64,000 nt of DNA from Mycolicibacterium peregrinum (GTDB taxonomy: Bacteria; Actinomycetota; Actinomycetes; Mycobacteriales; Mycobacteriaceae). Location of the stretch: NCBI RefSeq assembly GCF_001665785.1, contig NZ_LZSO01000015.1, positions 1 to 64,000 on the forward strand, read 5' to 3'. Each line of letters starts with the position of its first letter. Position 1 is the first letter of the stretch. The notes beneath the pieces are model-generated. The model did not search any database and was not told the origin of the DNA. It saw only the letters and a list, made by a program, of their open reading frames with translations. The translations under genes and the position numbers were made by a program. Shown here piece by piece: positions 44,798 through 55,760 of this stretch.

Positions 44798-45625
44798 TCA
44801 CGAACCGTTCCGCTGCACCGCGGACTCCCACAACCCGCGCCCGAGCCCCGACAGCGTCAGCGTCAACTTCTCCACCCGCGCGGCCAGCGGACCGCGCGAT
44901 CCGCTCTTGATCGCCTGCAACACCATCGGCTCCGCCAGGAGCACCTCGTACTCGGCCTTCTGGGAAGGGTCCTCGGGACCGGTCTCGACCAGACCCAGCG
45001 ACAGCAGATGGCCGACGTACTGCGGGACCATCGCGGGCAACGCCACATTGGCGGTGCGTCCGATCAGGCAGGCGTTCTCCAAGACCGCCTGACCGGGGGT
45101 GCGCGACCGGGTCCAGGTATGGATGTTGACCAGCGGCGAAGCATCACCTTCGGAGAGTGCGCCGAGGATCCGCGCTTCGTCGGCCACCAGCTGGTCGAGC
45201 AGCCGGTGGTACAGCTCCACCTGACTGCCCGACGTGCTCTGGTCCAGGGCCCGGTCCAGCAGGCGGTCCATCTTGGTGTTGAGCGATTCGGGCGTCGGCT
45301 CTTCCGGCGTGGCGATGGTCACCGGCCGGGGAGTCGCCGAATCGATCGCTTCCAGCCGGTTCTTCACCAGCGTGGCCAGCTGCTCCTCACCCCAGGCCGC
45401 CAGCTTCATGCTGGTCTTGGCGGCGTCGAGCGCGCGATCGGCGATGCCGAACGGGTCGTACCGCTTGGGCAGGAGTGGGCGCTCGTTGCGGGGGGTGCGG
45501 ATCGCGATGGCGATCTCGCCGACCGGGGTGGCGAACTTGAACGCCCGCCGCTGCATGTTCTTGCGGCGTGCCGGAGCGTCATCGGACACCGTGTCCGGAC
45601 CCCTCTTCGACAGTTCCTCTGACAT
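44798..45625 (-). CDS. Abi-alpha (DUF4393) family protein
   Basis: A 275-residue protein fitting the DUF4393/Abi-alpha family: a helical N-terminal half (DPFGIADRALDAAKTSMKLA), the MDRLLDRALDQS turn, then the domain core VELYHRLLDQLVADEARILG, LIGRTANVALPAMVPQYVGH and LLSLGLVE. The family was named after abortive-infection context but has no proven mechanism. The start at 45625 has GGGGAGG 13 bases upstream, longer than ideal. It pairs with DUF445 downstream. A perfect 15-base palindrome lies about 55 bases upstream. Confidence 0.78.
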   Translation of the reverse strand: MSEELSKRGPDTVSDDAPARRKNMQRRAFKFATPVGEIAIAIRTPRNERPLLPKRYDPFGIADRALDAAKTSMKLAAWGEEQLATLVKNRLEAIDSATPRPVTIATPEEPTPESLNTKMDRLLDRALDQSTSGSQVELYHRLLDQLVADEARILGALSEGDASPLVNIHTWTRSRTPGQAVLENACLIGRTANVALPAMVPQYVGHLLSLGLVETGPEDPSQKAEYEVLLAEPMVLQAIKSGSRGPLAARVEKLTLTLSGLGRGLWESAVQRNGS

Positions 45626-45678
45626 GACTGATCGATCGCCTCCCCACCTACCGGGTGTCCCCGAGCTGTGGGCACCGT

Positions 45679-45693
45679 ACCTGGTCACCAGGT
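45679..45693. promoter_or_regulatory. Perfect 15-base palindrome ACCTGGTCACCAGGT
   Basis: Seven-base arms around a central C, between the TetR remnant and the Abi-alpha gene. Size suits a repressor site; it may be an orphan operator of the lost TetR gene. Confidence 0.5.
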
Positions 45694-45734
45694 GAGGCGC
45701 CGAAGTCGCTGGTGATTGACGGGGCCGTCAGCTA

Positions 45735-45899
45735 TCAGGCCGTGTCGGACAGCAATCCGCGTAACGCTGTCGCGGCCAGTTGCCGGGCGTGCGCCTCGCT
45801 CAGTGCATAGTGGCCCGTCATCCGGCGGAAGATGAGCGGACCGAACAGTATGTCGATCACATCGTCGATCGCCGTTCCGGCATCCGCGTCGCCGCGATC
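45735..45899 (-). pseudogene. TetR-family regulator remnant (C-terminal end)
   Basis: The last 50 or so codons read like the C-terminal domain of a TetR-type repressor: GTAIDDVIDILFGPLIFRRM followed by TGHYALSEAHARQLAATALR. Upstream of about 45899 the frame loses family character and runs into the riboswitch region, and no helix-turn-helix exists nearby. This is a fragment of a deleted gene. Confidence 0.65.
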
Positions 45900-45986
45900 C
45901 GGAGCGCCGGCGTGGTTATTCCGGTCTCGCCGCCCCGCAGTCGCAGCCGAGTAGCATCCGTTACACAACTCAAAACGTCGACGACG

Positions 45987-46165
45987 CACTGTGGGAGAAC
46001 CTCCGATTTCCGGAGGCGCCGTAGGAGCAAATCCTCCCCGGGAATCTCTCAGGCCCAATACCGCAGTGTCGAGACAACTCTGGAGAACAGTGCGGCCGCG
46101 TGCGTCGCGCTTACCGAAGGGGAAAGGCGCGGCGCGCTGCAACTCTCAGGTTTCAGGACAGAGCG
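45987..46165 (+). ncRNA. Tandem glycine riboswitch
   Basis: Two glycine aptamers in series upstream of L-serine dehydratase. Aptamer 1 is about 45987-46069, with P1 CACTG/CAGTG, a GGGAGA-like start, and GGGAATCTCTCAGGC. Aptamer 2 is about 46070-46165, with CTGGAGAAC, ACCGAAGGGGAAA, and AACTCTCAGGTTTCAGGACAGAGC. The conserved CTCTCAGG and CCGAAGGGGAAA cores are diagnostic. Glycine would turn on a gene that drains serine. The expression platform lies in 46166-46224. Confidence 0.93.
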
Positions 46166-46224
46166 GGGAGGTGTCACCACACGATGCATCACACAGCTGT
46201 GATGCCCGGAATTGGAGTCATCTC

Positions 46225-47610
46225 ATGGCGGTCAGTGTCTTCGACCTGTTCTCGATCGGGATCGGTCCGTCGAGCTCGCACACCGTCGGCCCGATGCGGG
46301 CGGCGGGAAGGTTCGCCGACGAACTCGTCGGTCGCGATGTGGTTGACCAGGTCGCCGAGGTCGGGGTGGACCTGTTCGGCTCGTTGGCGGCAACCGGTGC
46401 CGGCCACGGCACGATGCCGGCAATCCTGCTGGGTCTCGAGGGCTACCGACCCGAGACGATCGAGACCGATGAGATGGAACGACGTCTTGCGACCATTCGT
46501 ACCGAGGGCAAGATCCTGTTGGCCGGCCGAACCATCGTCGGACTGACCGAATCCGACATGCATCTGCAGCCGGGCCGCCGGCTCGCCCAGCACCCGAATG
46601 CCATGACATTGACGGCATTTTCCGCCGGTGGTGACACGGTTTTCCGGGAGACCTACTTCTCGGTGGGCGGCGGCTTCGTCGTCACCGAATCCGAGCCGGA
46701 CCAACGCGATGATGCGCAACCAGACGCCGACGGCTCTTTCCGCACCGCTGCCGAATTGCTCGCCCTGACCGAACGCGACGGACTGTCGGTGAGCCAGGTG
46801 ATGATGCGCCATGAATGTGTGGTCCGGAGTGAAGCCGAGGTACGCGACCGTCTCCTGCGGATCCGTGACGTCATGGTCTCGTGTCAGGCCAACGGCATGT
46901 CGCGGGACGGCTACCTGCCCGGCAACCTGATGGTCCGGCGTCGAGCCAAGGACTGGTACCTCCGGCTCAATGCCGAAGACCCACAGCGTGATCCGGCCTT
47001 CGCCGAGGACTGGGTGAACCTGGTCGCACTCGCGGTCAACGAGGAGAACGCCTCGGGCGGCCGGATCGTGACCGCGCCCACCAACGGTGCAGCCGGGATC
47101 ATCCCGGCGGTGCTGCACTATGCATTGGGCTACACCCGGGCCGGAATTGCGGAGCCGGACGACACGACCGTCCGATACCTGCTCACCGCCGGGGCCATCG
47201 GGTCGCTGTACAAGGAGCGGGCCTCGATTTCGGGTGCCGAGGTCGGGTGCCAGGGGGAGGTCGGATCCGCGGCGTCCATGGCTGCCGGAGGGCTGGCCGA
47301 GATCCTGGGCGGCACACCGCGGCAGGTAGAGAACGCCGCCGAGATCGCGATGGAACACAGCCTCGGCCTGACCTGCGATCCGATCGGCGGCCTGGTGCAG
47401 ATCCCGTGCATCGAACGCAACGCCATCTCGGCCGGCAAGGCGATCAACGCGGCCCGCATGGCACTGCGCGGCGACGGCACCCACCGGGTGAGCCTGGATC
47501 AGGTGATCGAGACGATGCGTGCCACCGGACTGGACATGAGCGCCAAGTACAAGGAGACATCCACGGGTGGCCTGGCGGTCAACGTTGCCGTCAACGTCGT
47601 CGAATGCTGA
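46225..47610 (+). CDS. sdaA: L-serine ammonia-lyase, iron-sulfur type
   Basis: A 461-residue single-chain enzyme that deaminates L-serine to pyruvate and ammonia with a 4Fe-4S cluster. The N-terminal beta region starts [20 protein letters not shown]. The alpha region holds [17 protein letters not shown]. Cluster cysteines lie in [23 protein letters not shown] and VQIPCIERN. The ATG at 46225 has GGAG seven bases upstream. The tandem glycine riboswitch in its leader suggests control by the glycine/serine pool. Confidence 0.95.
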   Translation: MAVSVFDLFSIGIGPSSSHTVGPMRAAGRFADELVGRDVVDQVAEVGVDLFGSLAATGAGHGTMPAILLGLEGYRPETIETDEMERRLATIRTEGKILLAGRTIVGLTESDMHLQPGRRLAQHPNAMTLTAFSAGGDTVFRETYFSVGGGFVVTESEPDQRDDAQPDADGSFRTAAELLALTERDGLSVSQVMMRHECVVRSEAEVRDRLLRIRDVMVSCQANGMSRDGYLPGNLMVRRRAKDWYLRLNAEDPQRDPAFAEDWVNLVALAVNEENASGGRIVTAPTNGAAGIIPAVLHYALGYTRAGIAEPDDTTVRYLLTAGAIGSLYKERASISGAEVGCQGEVGSAASMAAGGLAEILGGTPRQVENAAEIAMEHSLGLTCDPIGGLVQIPCIERNAISAGKAINAARMALRGDGTHRVSLDQVIETMRATGLDMSAKYKETSTGGLAVNVAVNVVEC

Positions 47611-47640
47611 GCCCGGGTCGAAAAAACTTCTCGGAATCCC

Positions 47641-47668
47641 GGGAACAAAACCGCCAAAAGCCCCGTTG
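47641..47668 (+). promoter_or_regulatory. SigH/SigE-type promoter of dnaK
   Basis: The -35 is GGGAAC (47641-47646) and the -10 region has GTTG (47665-47668) after 18 bases, matching the ECF SigH/SigE consensus GGAAC-N18-GTT. dnaK belongs to the SigH regulon in M. tuberculosis. The same spacing recurs at clpB. Confidence 0.75.
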
Positions 47669-47684
47669 ACCACATCGACAGCAA

Positions 47685-47705
47685 GTTGAGCGTGATCGAC
47701 TCAAG
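47685..47705. promoter_or_regulatory. HAIR element 1 (HspR operator) upstream of dnaK
   Basis: TTGAG-N9-CTCAA with flanking GTTGAG and CTCAAG fits the HspR-associated inverted repeat (CTTGAGT-N7-ACTCAAG). It lies just downstream of the SigH-type -10, suiting repression by HspR with DnaK as co-repressor. Confidence 0.85.
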
Positions 47706-47739
47706 TCTGGGTTGACAAGCAAGGGTCACCCGGAGCAAG

Positions 47740-47760
47740 CTTGAGCGCAGTCCGCTCAGA
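47740..47760. promoter_or_regulatory. HAIR element 2 (HspR operator) upstream of dnaK
   Basis: CTTGAG-N9-CTCAG, a degenerate second HAIR copy 55 bp after the first and 28 bases before the dnaK start. A -35-like TTGACA (47712-47717) lies between the two, suggesting a second, housekeeping promoter. Confidence 0.72.
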
Positions 47761-47787
47761 CCCCTATCTCTATCAGGAGGCAACACC

Positions 47788-49640
<1,853 letters not shown>

Positions 49641-49644
<4 letters not shown>

Positions 49645-50282
49645 GCGAGAACGATTCGCACGAGCCGGTGACCATCACCGACAAACGGCGCATCGATCCC
49701 GACACCGGTGAGGTTCGTGAGCAGGCGCCGGCCCCTGGTGGGCCGGCGTCCGCCGCCTCCGATGCCGGTGCGCCGGCGAACGACAGCGACGAGGTTGCCG
49801 AGCTCAAGTCCACGCTGCAACGCGTGAAGGCCGAATACGACAACTACCGCAAGCGGTCACTGCGTGATCAGCAGGTCACCGCCGACCGGGCCAAGGCCAC
49901 CGTCATCAGCCAGTTGCTGGGTGTGCTCGACGATCTGGACCGGGCCCGTAGCCACGGTGACCTGGAATCCGGACCGCTCAAGTCGGTTGCCGACAAGCTC
50001 GTCGGCGCCCTTGAGGGGCAGGGGCTTTCCGCGTTCGGCGCGGAGGGTGACGAGTTCGACCCGTCACTGCACGAAGCCGTGCACCACGAGGGGGAGGGCA
50101 CCCACCCCGTCGTCGGAACCGTGATGCGCCGCGGCTACAAGATCGGTGACCAGGTGGTCAGGCACGCCCTCGTCGGCGTGGTCGACACGGTGCCCGATAC
50201 CGACTCCGGTGGTGATTCCCCGTCGGGGGCAGCGGATAACGGTGACGCCGCAGGTGCTCAGGCCGCAGAATCAGACAATTAG
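49641..50282 (+). CDS. grpE: GrpE, nucleotide exchange factor
   Basis: A 213-residue exchange factor that releases ADP from DnaK. A long N-terminal coiled coil ([20 protein letters not shown]) leads to the beta-wing domain ([55 protein letters not shown]). The Ala/Gly-rich C-terminal extension is typical of mycobacteria. Its GTG overlaps the dnaK stop (GTGA). Confidence 0.97.
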
Positions 50283-50319
50283 TCCATCCAACTAGAGAGA
50301 AGAGGTAAGGAGGTGGCGC

Positions 50320-51486
50320 ATGGCCCAACGCGAGTGGGTCGAGAAGGACTTCTATAAAGAACTCGGCGTCTCCTCTGACGCCAGCGCCGACGAGATCAAG
50401 AAGGCCTACCGGAAACTGGCCTCTGAACTGCATCCCGACCGCAATCCCGATGCGGGAGCGGCAGAGCGGTTCAAGGCGGTTTCCGAGGCGAACAGTGTTC
50501 TGTCGGACCCCGCGAAGCGCAAGGAGTATGACGAGACCCGCCGGTTGTTCGCCGGGGGTGGGCGTCGGTTCAACCAGGGCGGGAACTTCAGTGGCGGATT
50601 CGGTTCCGACGGAGCCGAATTCAACCTGGGCGACCTGTTCGATGCGGCCGGCCAGAGCGGCGGCGCCAACATCGGTGACCTCTTCGGCGGGCTGTTCGGA
50701 CGCGGTGCACAACCGCGGCCGAGCCGGCCCCGCCGGGGCAATGACCTGGAAACCGAAACCGAGCTGTCCTTCCTGGAAGCCACCAAGGGCGTGGCCATGC
50801 CGCTGCGGCTGACCAGCCCGGCACCGTGCACCAACTGCCACGGCAGTGGTGCGCGGCCGGGAACCAGCCCCAAGGTATGCCCGAACTGCAACGGCTCTGG
50901 TGTGGTCAACCGTAACCAGGGGGCGTTCGGGTTCTCCGAGCCCTGCACCGAATGCCGGGGCAGCGGTTCGATCATCGAGCACCCGTGCGCCGAATGCCAG
51001 GGCACCGGCGTCACCACCCGGACCCGCACCATCAACGTGCGGATCCCACCGGGTGTCGAGGACGGTCAGCGGATTCGGCTGGCCGGCCAGGGTGAGGCCG
51101 GGCTGCGGGGTGCGCCCTCGGGCGACCTCTACGTCACCGTGCACGTGCGTCCCGACAAGGTGTTCGGGCGTGACGGCGACGACCTGACGGTGAGCGTTCC
51201 GGTCAGCTTCCACGAATTGGCTCTTGGGACAACGCTTTCCGTTCCCACCCTGGAAGGCAAGGTCGGTGTGCGGGTGCCCAAGGGCACCTCCGACGGCCGG
51301 ATCCTGCGGGTGCGCGGGCGCGGGGTACCCAAGCGCTCCGGCGGCCACGGTGACCTGCTGGTCACGGTGAAGGTCGCAGTGCCGCCGAACCTGGAAGGTG
51401 AAGCGGCAGAGGCGCTGGAGGCATATGCGAAAGCCGAACGGGCCAGTGGTTTCGATCCGCGGGCCGGATGGGCAGGCAACATATGA
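50320..51486 (+). CDS. dnaJ: DnaJ1, Hsp40 co-chaperone
   Basis: A 388-residue class I J-protein that stimulates DnaK ATPase activity. The J domain occupies 1-75 with HPD at 38-40. A Gly/Phe-rich linker follows, then four zinc-binding CxxCxGxG motifs ([32 protein letters not shown]) and the client-binding beta domains. It is DnaJ1 by its place next to grpE and hspR, matching Rv0352. AGGAGG precedes the ATG; the stop overlaps the hspR start by ATGA. Confidence 0.97.
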   Translation: MAQREWVEKDFYKELGVSSDASADEIKKAYRKLASELHPDRNPDAGAAERFKAVSEANSVLSDPAKRKEYDETRRLFAGGGRRFNQGGNFSGGFGSDGAEFNLGDLFDAAGQSGGANIGDLFGGLFGRGAQPRPSRPRRGNDLETETELSFLEATKGVAMPLRLTSPAPCTNCHGSGARPGTSPKVCPNCNGSGVVNRNQGAFGFSEPCTECRGSGSIIEHPCAECQGTGVTTRTRTINVRIPPGVEDGQRIRLAGQGEAGLRGAPSGDLYVTVHVRPDKVFGRDGDDLTVSVPVSFHELALGTTLSVPTLEGKVGVRVPKGTSDGRILRVRGRGVPKRSGGHGDLLVTVKVAVPPNLEGEAAEALEAYAKAERASGFDPRAGWAGNI

Positions 51487-51857
51487 GCCAGCGGAAAGAG
51501 GAAGCCCGTACGTTCTTGATCTCGGTGGCCGCCGAGCTGGCCGGTATGCACGCGCAGACCCTGCGCACATACGACCGGCTCGGCCTGGTCAGCCCGCAGC
51601 GCAGTTCCGGCGGCGGGCGTCGCTACTCCGAACGTGACGTCGACCTGCTCCGTGAGGTGCAGCGGCTGTCGCAGGACGAGGGCGTCAACCTCGCCGGGAT
51701 CAAGCGCATCATCGAACTGACCAATCAGGTTGACGCGCTGCGCACTCGGGTTTCCGAGTTGACCCAACAGGTCGACCAACTCACCGACCAGCGGCGCGAC
51801 GTTTCGGTGGCATCGAAAGCGGTGGTCCTGTGGCAACCGCGCAGGGGTGCACGCTAG
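51483..51857 (+). CDS. hspR: HspR, MerR-type heat-shock repressor
   Basis: A 124-residue repressor that binds HAIR sites with DnaK as co-repressor, closing the feedback loop on this operon and clpB. The MerR-type helix-turn-helix is [20 protein letters not shown] followed by [19 protein letters not shown], then a C-terminal coiled coil ([19 protein letters not shown]). The ATG at 51483 overlaps the dnaJ stop by ATGA. It converges on the aldose epimerase gene with a 4-base overlap. Confidence 0.96.
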   Translation: MSQRKEEARTFLISVAAELAGMHAQTLRTYDRLGLVSPQRSSGGGRRYSERDVDLLREVQRLSQDEGVNLAGIKRIIELTNQVDALRTRVSELTQQVDQLTDQRRDVSVASKAVVLWQPRRGAR

Positions 51858-52756
51858 CTGACATTGATCGAAAAGGTGGCCGTCTCCGGACTTCCGGGGG
51901 CGGCCATTTTGTAATTTCCGCGGTGTAGCGCGTCGGTCGGTGCAGTCATCGGCTCGATGCCCACCACGGCATCGCTGCCCGGCGCGAACAGCTGCGCTGC
52001 GGAGTAGCCCGCGTCGAAGGTGACCTCCACGCGGCGGTCACCACCGGACAGCGCGAACACGGCACCCGGCTCGACGTCGTCGAATCCGTCGTCCAGTTCG
52101 GTGGTACCGAGGCGTTGCGTCCCACCCGGCCACTGCCGTGATTCGCCGGTGGGTAGGCCCCGCTCATCCACGAGCAGGTGCCGCATGGCGGGGGACTGCA
52201 ACTGCCAATCCTCGCGTGGCGCAACGGGAATCGTCACGTACGGGTGATAGCCGTAGCACAGTGGGACGTGTTGCTCGGCGGTTGGTGTCACGGTGGTGGC
52301 CACCGTGAGGGCCCGGTCGGCCAGCGTCACCGCCATCGTGAGGCGGTGGGGGAACGGGAACGTCGCCAGCAGGCTTGGCTGGGTACTCCAGTCCAATTCC
52401 GCCACCAGTACGTTCTCGGATTTTTCGATCACCTGCCAATCCGGATTGGCGGCCAGCACACCGTGCATCGGCGCCCCGTGTGCGTCGGCGCGCACACCGT
52501 TGACCCCGGGTGTCACGCGCACGGTGGTGTCGTCGACACGGTACTCGTTGGCGCTCAGTCGGTTTGCCCACGGATACAGGATGGGAATTCCCATCGTCTT
52601 GCCGTCGTCGAGGTAGGCCTGCAGCCCGCGCCGCTGGCCCAGATACTCGACGGTGCCGTCGCCCAACGACGTACAGATCATCCCTGCGCCCGGCACATAG
52701 GTGGCCGTCAGTGACGACGACGGATCAGACAAGGTGACTGGTTGAACCTCGGCCAT
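51854..52756 (-). CDS. Aldose 1-epimerase family protein
   Basis: A 300-residue GalM-type mutarotase fold, interconverting alpha and beta sugar anomers. Family residues are in ILYPWANRLSANEYRV, APMHGVLAANPDW, LCYGYHPYVTIP and AVVGIEPMTAPTDAL (probable catalytic Glu). Cytosolic, no signal. The same gene often follows hspR in mycobacteria. Substrate sugar is unknown. Confidence 0.9.
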   Translation of the reverse strand: MAEVQPVTLSDPSSSLTATYVPGAGMICTSLGDGTVEYLGQRRGLQAYLDDGKTMGIPILYPWANRLSANEYRVDDTTVRVTPGVNGVRADAHGAPMHGVLAANPDWQVIEKSENVLVAELDWSTQPSLLATFPFPHRLTMAVTLADRALTVATTVTPTAEQHVPLCYGYHPYVTIPVAPREDWQLQSPAMRHLLVDERGLPTGESRQWPGGTQRLGTTELDDGFDDVEPGAVFALSGGDRRVEVTFDAGYSAAQLFAPGSDAVVGIEPMTAPTDALHRGNYKMAAPGSPETATFSINVS

Positions 52757-52772
52757 GCCGTCAGTCTGGCAC

Positions 52773-52796
52773 GCGTCAGCGCGTCAGCGCGTCAGC
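52773..52796. repeat. Triple 8-bp tandem repeat GCGTCAGC
   Basis: Three perfect head-to-tail copies overlapping the last codons and stop of the flavohemoglobin gene. On the minus strand each copy carries a TGA, so copy changes would hardly alter the protein. Confidence 0.85.
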
Positions 52797-53950
52797 GGGT
52801 CGTGCTGGATGCGCTCGGCCGGTGCACCTCGCTCAACCAGCGCGGCCTTCGTAGCGGTGACCATGTCCGGTCCACCGCAGATGAGAATCTGCCGATCACC
52901 CCAGTTGCCGAATTTCGTCACCACCTCGGCCAGCGTGCCGGTCTGGCGCACGTGCAGCCCGCGCGGCGGCCGGACGTCGGGATACTGGCCGGCCCACGGG
53001 GGATCGGTGCTGTACTCCGACACCGGGGTCACCGACAGCCACGGATTGGTCGAGGCGATGTGCCACAGCGTCTTCAGGTCGTACAGGTCGCAGGGATAGC
53101 GGCCACCGAAGAACAGGTGCACGCGGGGATTCTCGCCGTGCAGGGTCATGTCCATGATGATGGTGCGCAGCGGGGCCAGGCCGGTGCTGCCCGCCACCAT
53201 CAGCACATCTTCGCCATCGCGGTCGACCTGCAGGCCGCCGTGCGGGCTGGACAGGCGCCAGCGGTCGCCGATCTTGGTCTCGGCGACGACGGCGGTGCTC
53301 ACCATGCCGCCGGGCACGGACCGGACGTGGAACTCGATGGCACCCGAGCGGTCGGAGGGAATGGCCGGGCTCAGATAGCGCCAGCGCCGCGGCCACTGGG
53401 GCACCTGGACCGTGACGTATTGACCGGGGTAGTAGAACAGTGCCTGGTCCAGCTGCAGCCGGATCACCGAGACGTCGCGGGTGACCCGGTGGTGCTCGAT
53501 GACAGTGCCGTCGCAGTACGCCGGGGATTCCTCGGCGTCGGCGGCCCCGCGCATCACCCCGATGATCAGGGCCACCGCGTCGCGGGTGGTCTCGGCCAGG
53601 GCGTCGTCCCAATCGGCCTCGAGGTGGTTGTGCAGCGCGTTGAACAGCGCTTCCTGCATCGAGTCGTAATGACTCTGCGTCACACCGTATTTGCGGTGGT
53701 CTCGGCCGAGCTGAGCCAAAAACGCCACCGGCTCCTCGGCCCGCTGGGCGATCAGCTCGCCGAACAGCCAGGTCAGGGCGCGGGCGAAGACTTGGCGCTG
53801 GCTGTCCATATCCGGGGGAAACAGATCGCGGGCCGAGAGGTCGGTGGCGAACCAGCGCGTGTAGAAATCGCGGATCAGCGGCTCTGAGCCCTGCGCGAGG
53901 TCGACGGCGTTCTGGAGTGTCTCCAGTGCTGCACGGTCATCGAGGCCCAC
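52784..53950 (-). CDS. Type II flavohemoglobin-like oxidoreductase (Rv0385 type)
   Basis: A 388-residue fusion of a globin domain (about 1-140) and a ferredoxin-NADP reductase-like FAD/NAD domain. Features: B10-region FYTRWF at 29-34, proximal His85 in LGRDHRKYGV, FAD site WRYLSPA with GQYVTV, NAD site VAGSTGLAPLRTII, and C-terminal ICGGPDMV. Fits Rv0385, a type II flavohemoglobin thought to act in electron transfer rather than as a classical NO dioxygenase. In M. tuberculosis it is the neighbour of clpB; here several genes have been inserted between. Its first codons overlap the next upstream gene by 14 bases. Confidence 0.88.
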   Translation of the reverse strand: MGLDDRAALETLQNAVDLAQGSEPLIRDFYTRWFATDLSARDLFPPDMDSQRQVFARALTWLFGELIAQRAEEPVAFLAQLGRDHRKYGVTQSHYDSMQEALFNALHNHLEADWDDALAETTRDAVALIIGVMRGAADAEESPAYCDGTVIEHHRVTRDVSVIRLQLDQALFYYPGQYVTVQVPQWPRRWRYLSPAIPSDRSGAIEFHVRSVPGGMVSTAVVAETKIGDRWRLSSPHGGLQVDRDGEDVLMVAGSTGLAPLRTIIMDMTLHGENPRVHLFFGGRYPCDLYDLKTLWHIASTNPWLSVTPVSEYSTDPPWAGQYPDVRPPRGLHVRQTGTLAEVVTKFGNWGDRQILICGGPDMVTATKAALVERGAPAERIQHDPLTR

Positions 53951-54971
53951 GGAGCTGCATCATAGGCGCGGAGCGGCGTGGGCGCCGTATAGCGGCCATG
54001 ATCACCAAGGACAGGCCGACGATGACCCAGCAACCGAGCACGATGATTGCCGTGTCGGCCCCGGCTCCGCCGAAGTAGGCGGTGGACCGCAGCAGCGTCG
54101 CGGTGGCTCCCTGTGGCAGCAGCTGGCCGAGTTGGCCCCAGCCGGACGGCAGCATCTCCGGCGCGGCGGTCAGCCCGGACAGGGGGTTGCCGAGTAGCAG
54201 TGCCAGCGCCGCACCCACGCCCAAACCGACTTTGCCGAACATCGATCCCAAGCCGAGCATGAGCAATCCGGCGGCGGCGATTCCCAAGGTCAGGCCTGCG
54301 GCGACGCCCCACAAGTTCGAGTCGATCGAACCGAACACGTAACGAAGCAGGGCGGCCACCGTGATGCCGGCGAGTGCGGAGAACACGATGGTGGCGGTCA
54401 GGCGGGTCCACACCTCACGGCGCAGTGCCAGAGTGAGAGCGACAGCGGGCAGCATCCCGGCCAGTGTGATCGGCAGGGCAGAGGCGGCCAGCCCGGTCCC
54501 GCGCGGATCCTGGGCGGTGGGTGGGGCCAGGTCCTCGGTATGCAGGGTCAGGCCCGAGTGCGCCGCGATACCGCCACCGATCTGGGTGAGCAGTTGTGCG
54601 ACGGCTGGGCTGCCTCCGGTGGCGGTCAGCATGGTCGGCCCCTCGGTTCCGAAGGCGATGCCGCCGTACACGTTTCGGTTGAGGATCGCTTCACGCAGGG
54701 TGGCCTCGCCGGGGTAGTAGGTGACCTTGAACGCGCCGGGGGCCTGCTGTTCGAGTCTTTCGGCGACCTGGCTGGTGGCGGCCTGGGGGCCTGCCGCACC
54801 GATCGGGATCTGGTGGGGCTTGGAGCGTGAGGCGGGCAGGGCGAAAGCGATGGCCACGACCGCGATCGCGACGGTCAGGGCGGCGACGATACCCATGGCG
54901 CGCAGGGCAGCGGGTGGCGCGTGCTCAGGTGCCGCGTGGTGGGGCGTGGAGATCTGTGTCGAGAGCATCAT
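53937..54971 (-). CDS. ABC-2-type/YhgE-like membrane protein
   Basis: A 344-residue protein. One N-terminal helix (about 26-47) is followed by an outside domain of about 110 residues with NRNVYGGIAFGTEG, then five or six C-terminal helices. This plan matches the ABC-2 permease/YhgE-Pip group. No ATPase gene is linked, so it may be an export component working alone or with a partner elsewhere. Divergent from a TetR gene across a palindromic operator; upstream of and slightly overlapping the flavohemoglobin gene, implying co-transcription. Confidence 0.78.
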   Translation of the reverse strand: MMLSTQISTPHHAAPEHAPPAALRAMGIVAALTVAIAVVAIAFALPASRSKPHQIPIGAAGPQAATSQVAERLEQQAPGAFKVTYYPGEATLREAILNRNVYGGIAFGTEGPTMLTATGGSPAVAQLLTQIGGGIAAHSGLTLHTEDLAPPTAQDPRGTGLAASALPITLAGMLPAVALTLALRREVWTRLTATIVFSALAGITVAALLRYVFGSIDSNLWGVAAGLTLGIAAAGLLMLGLGSMFGKVGLGVGAALALLLGNPLSGLTAAPEMLPSGWGQLGQLLPQGATATLLRSTAYFGGAGADTAIIVLGCWVIVGLSLVIMAAIRRPRRSAPMMQLRGPR

Positions 54972-55034
54972 TCCCTCTTTTCATCCGACGTTGAATTAAT
55001 CGGTTGATGTGAGGGTAAGGCCTGTGCGGGCCAA

Positions 55035-55054
55035 ATTTCAATAGCTGTTGAAAT
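55035..55054. promoter_or_regulatory. Palindromic operator of the TetR regulator
   Basis: ATTTCAA-N6-TTGAAAT, perfect 7-bp arms, 15 bases before the TetR start and 64 bases from the divergent membrane gene. Typical TetR-family arrangement for auto- and divergent repression. Confidence 0.8.
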
Positions 55055-55068
55055 GATAGTGTCGACGT

Positions 55069-55719
55069 ATGGCTTCACCAGGGGAAATGACGAAGCGGCG
55101 CGGGCGCCGTCAGGGCGACCCGGTGTCCCGCGAGGCGGTGCTCGCAGCGGCCAAGCAGCGCTTCGCTGCCGACGGCTACGAGAAGACGACGCTGCGGTCC
55201 ATTGCTTCCGACGCGCATGTCGACGCGTCGATGGTGCTCTACCTGTTCGGGTCGAAGGCCGACCTGTTCCGGGAGTCGCTGCGGCTGATCCTCGACCCCG
55301 ACGTGCTGGTGGCTGCGCTGGAAGGGCCGGCCGACACGATCGGCGAACGCATGGTCCGTGTCTACCTGAAGATGTGGGAATCACCGGATACCGCAGCCAG
55401 CATGCGGGTCATGCTGCAGTCCGCCACATCGAATTCCGATGCGCACGTGGCATTTCGAACGTTCATGCAGGACTATGTGCTCGCCGCGGTGTCAGGCGTG
55501 CTGGGTGGCGGCGAGCAGGCTCGATTACGGGCCATGCTCGCCGCATCGAATCTTGTCGGTACCGCGATGCTGCGGTATGTGATGGCCGTGCCGCCGATGG
55601 CGACGTTGTCCGGCGAGGAGGTTGTGCGCCTACTCGCGCCCACGGTGACCCGTTATCTCACCGCCGATGCGGAGGAGTTGGGGTTGCCGGAGTTCGAGGC
55701 GGACAGCCCTCAGCGGTGA
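55069..55719 (+). CDS. TetR-family regulator
   Basis: A 216-residue repressor. The N-terminal helix-turn-helix is AVLAAAKQRFAADGYEKTTL followed by RSIASDAHVDASMVLYLFGS; the C-terminal ligand domain is helical and ends LGLPEFEADSPQR. ATG 55069 is used; ATG 55087 is possible. Controls, by position, the divergent membrane protein and flavohemoglobin unit. Confidence 0.88.
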   Translation: MASPGEMTKRRGRRQGDPVSREAVLAAAKQRFAADGYEKTTLRSIASDAHVDASMVLYLFGSKADLFRESLRLILDPDVLVAALEGPADTIGERMVRVYLKMWESPDTAASMRVMLQSATSNSDAHVAFRTFMQDYVLAAVSGVLGGGEQARLRAMLAASNLVGTAMLRYVMAVPPMATLSGEEVVRLLAPTVTRYLTADAEELGLPEFEADSPQR

Positions 55720-55760
55720 TCTGGACGCGCTAAGGCAACCGTCAGTCAGGCTTCCGGACC

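Noticed and set aside
45735..46142. A 135-residue functional TetR-like gene
   Set aside because: Only the last 50 codons look TetR-like; the rest runs antisense into the glycine riboswitch and lacks a helix-turn-helix.
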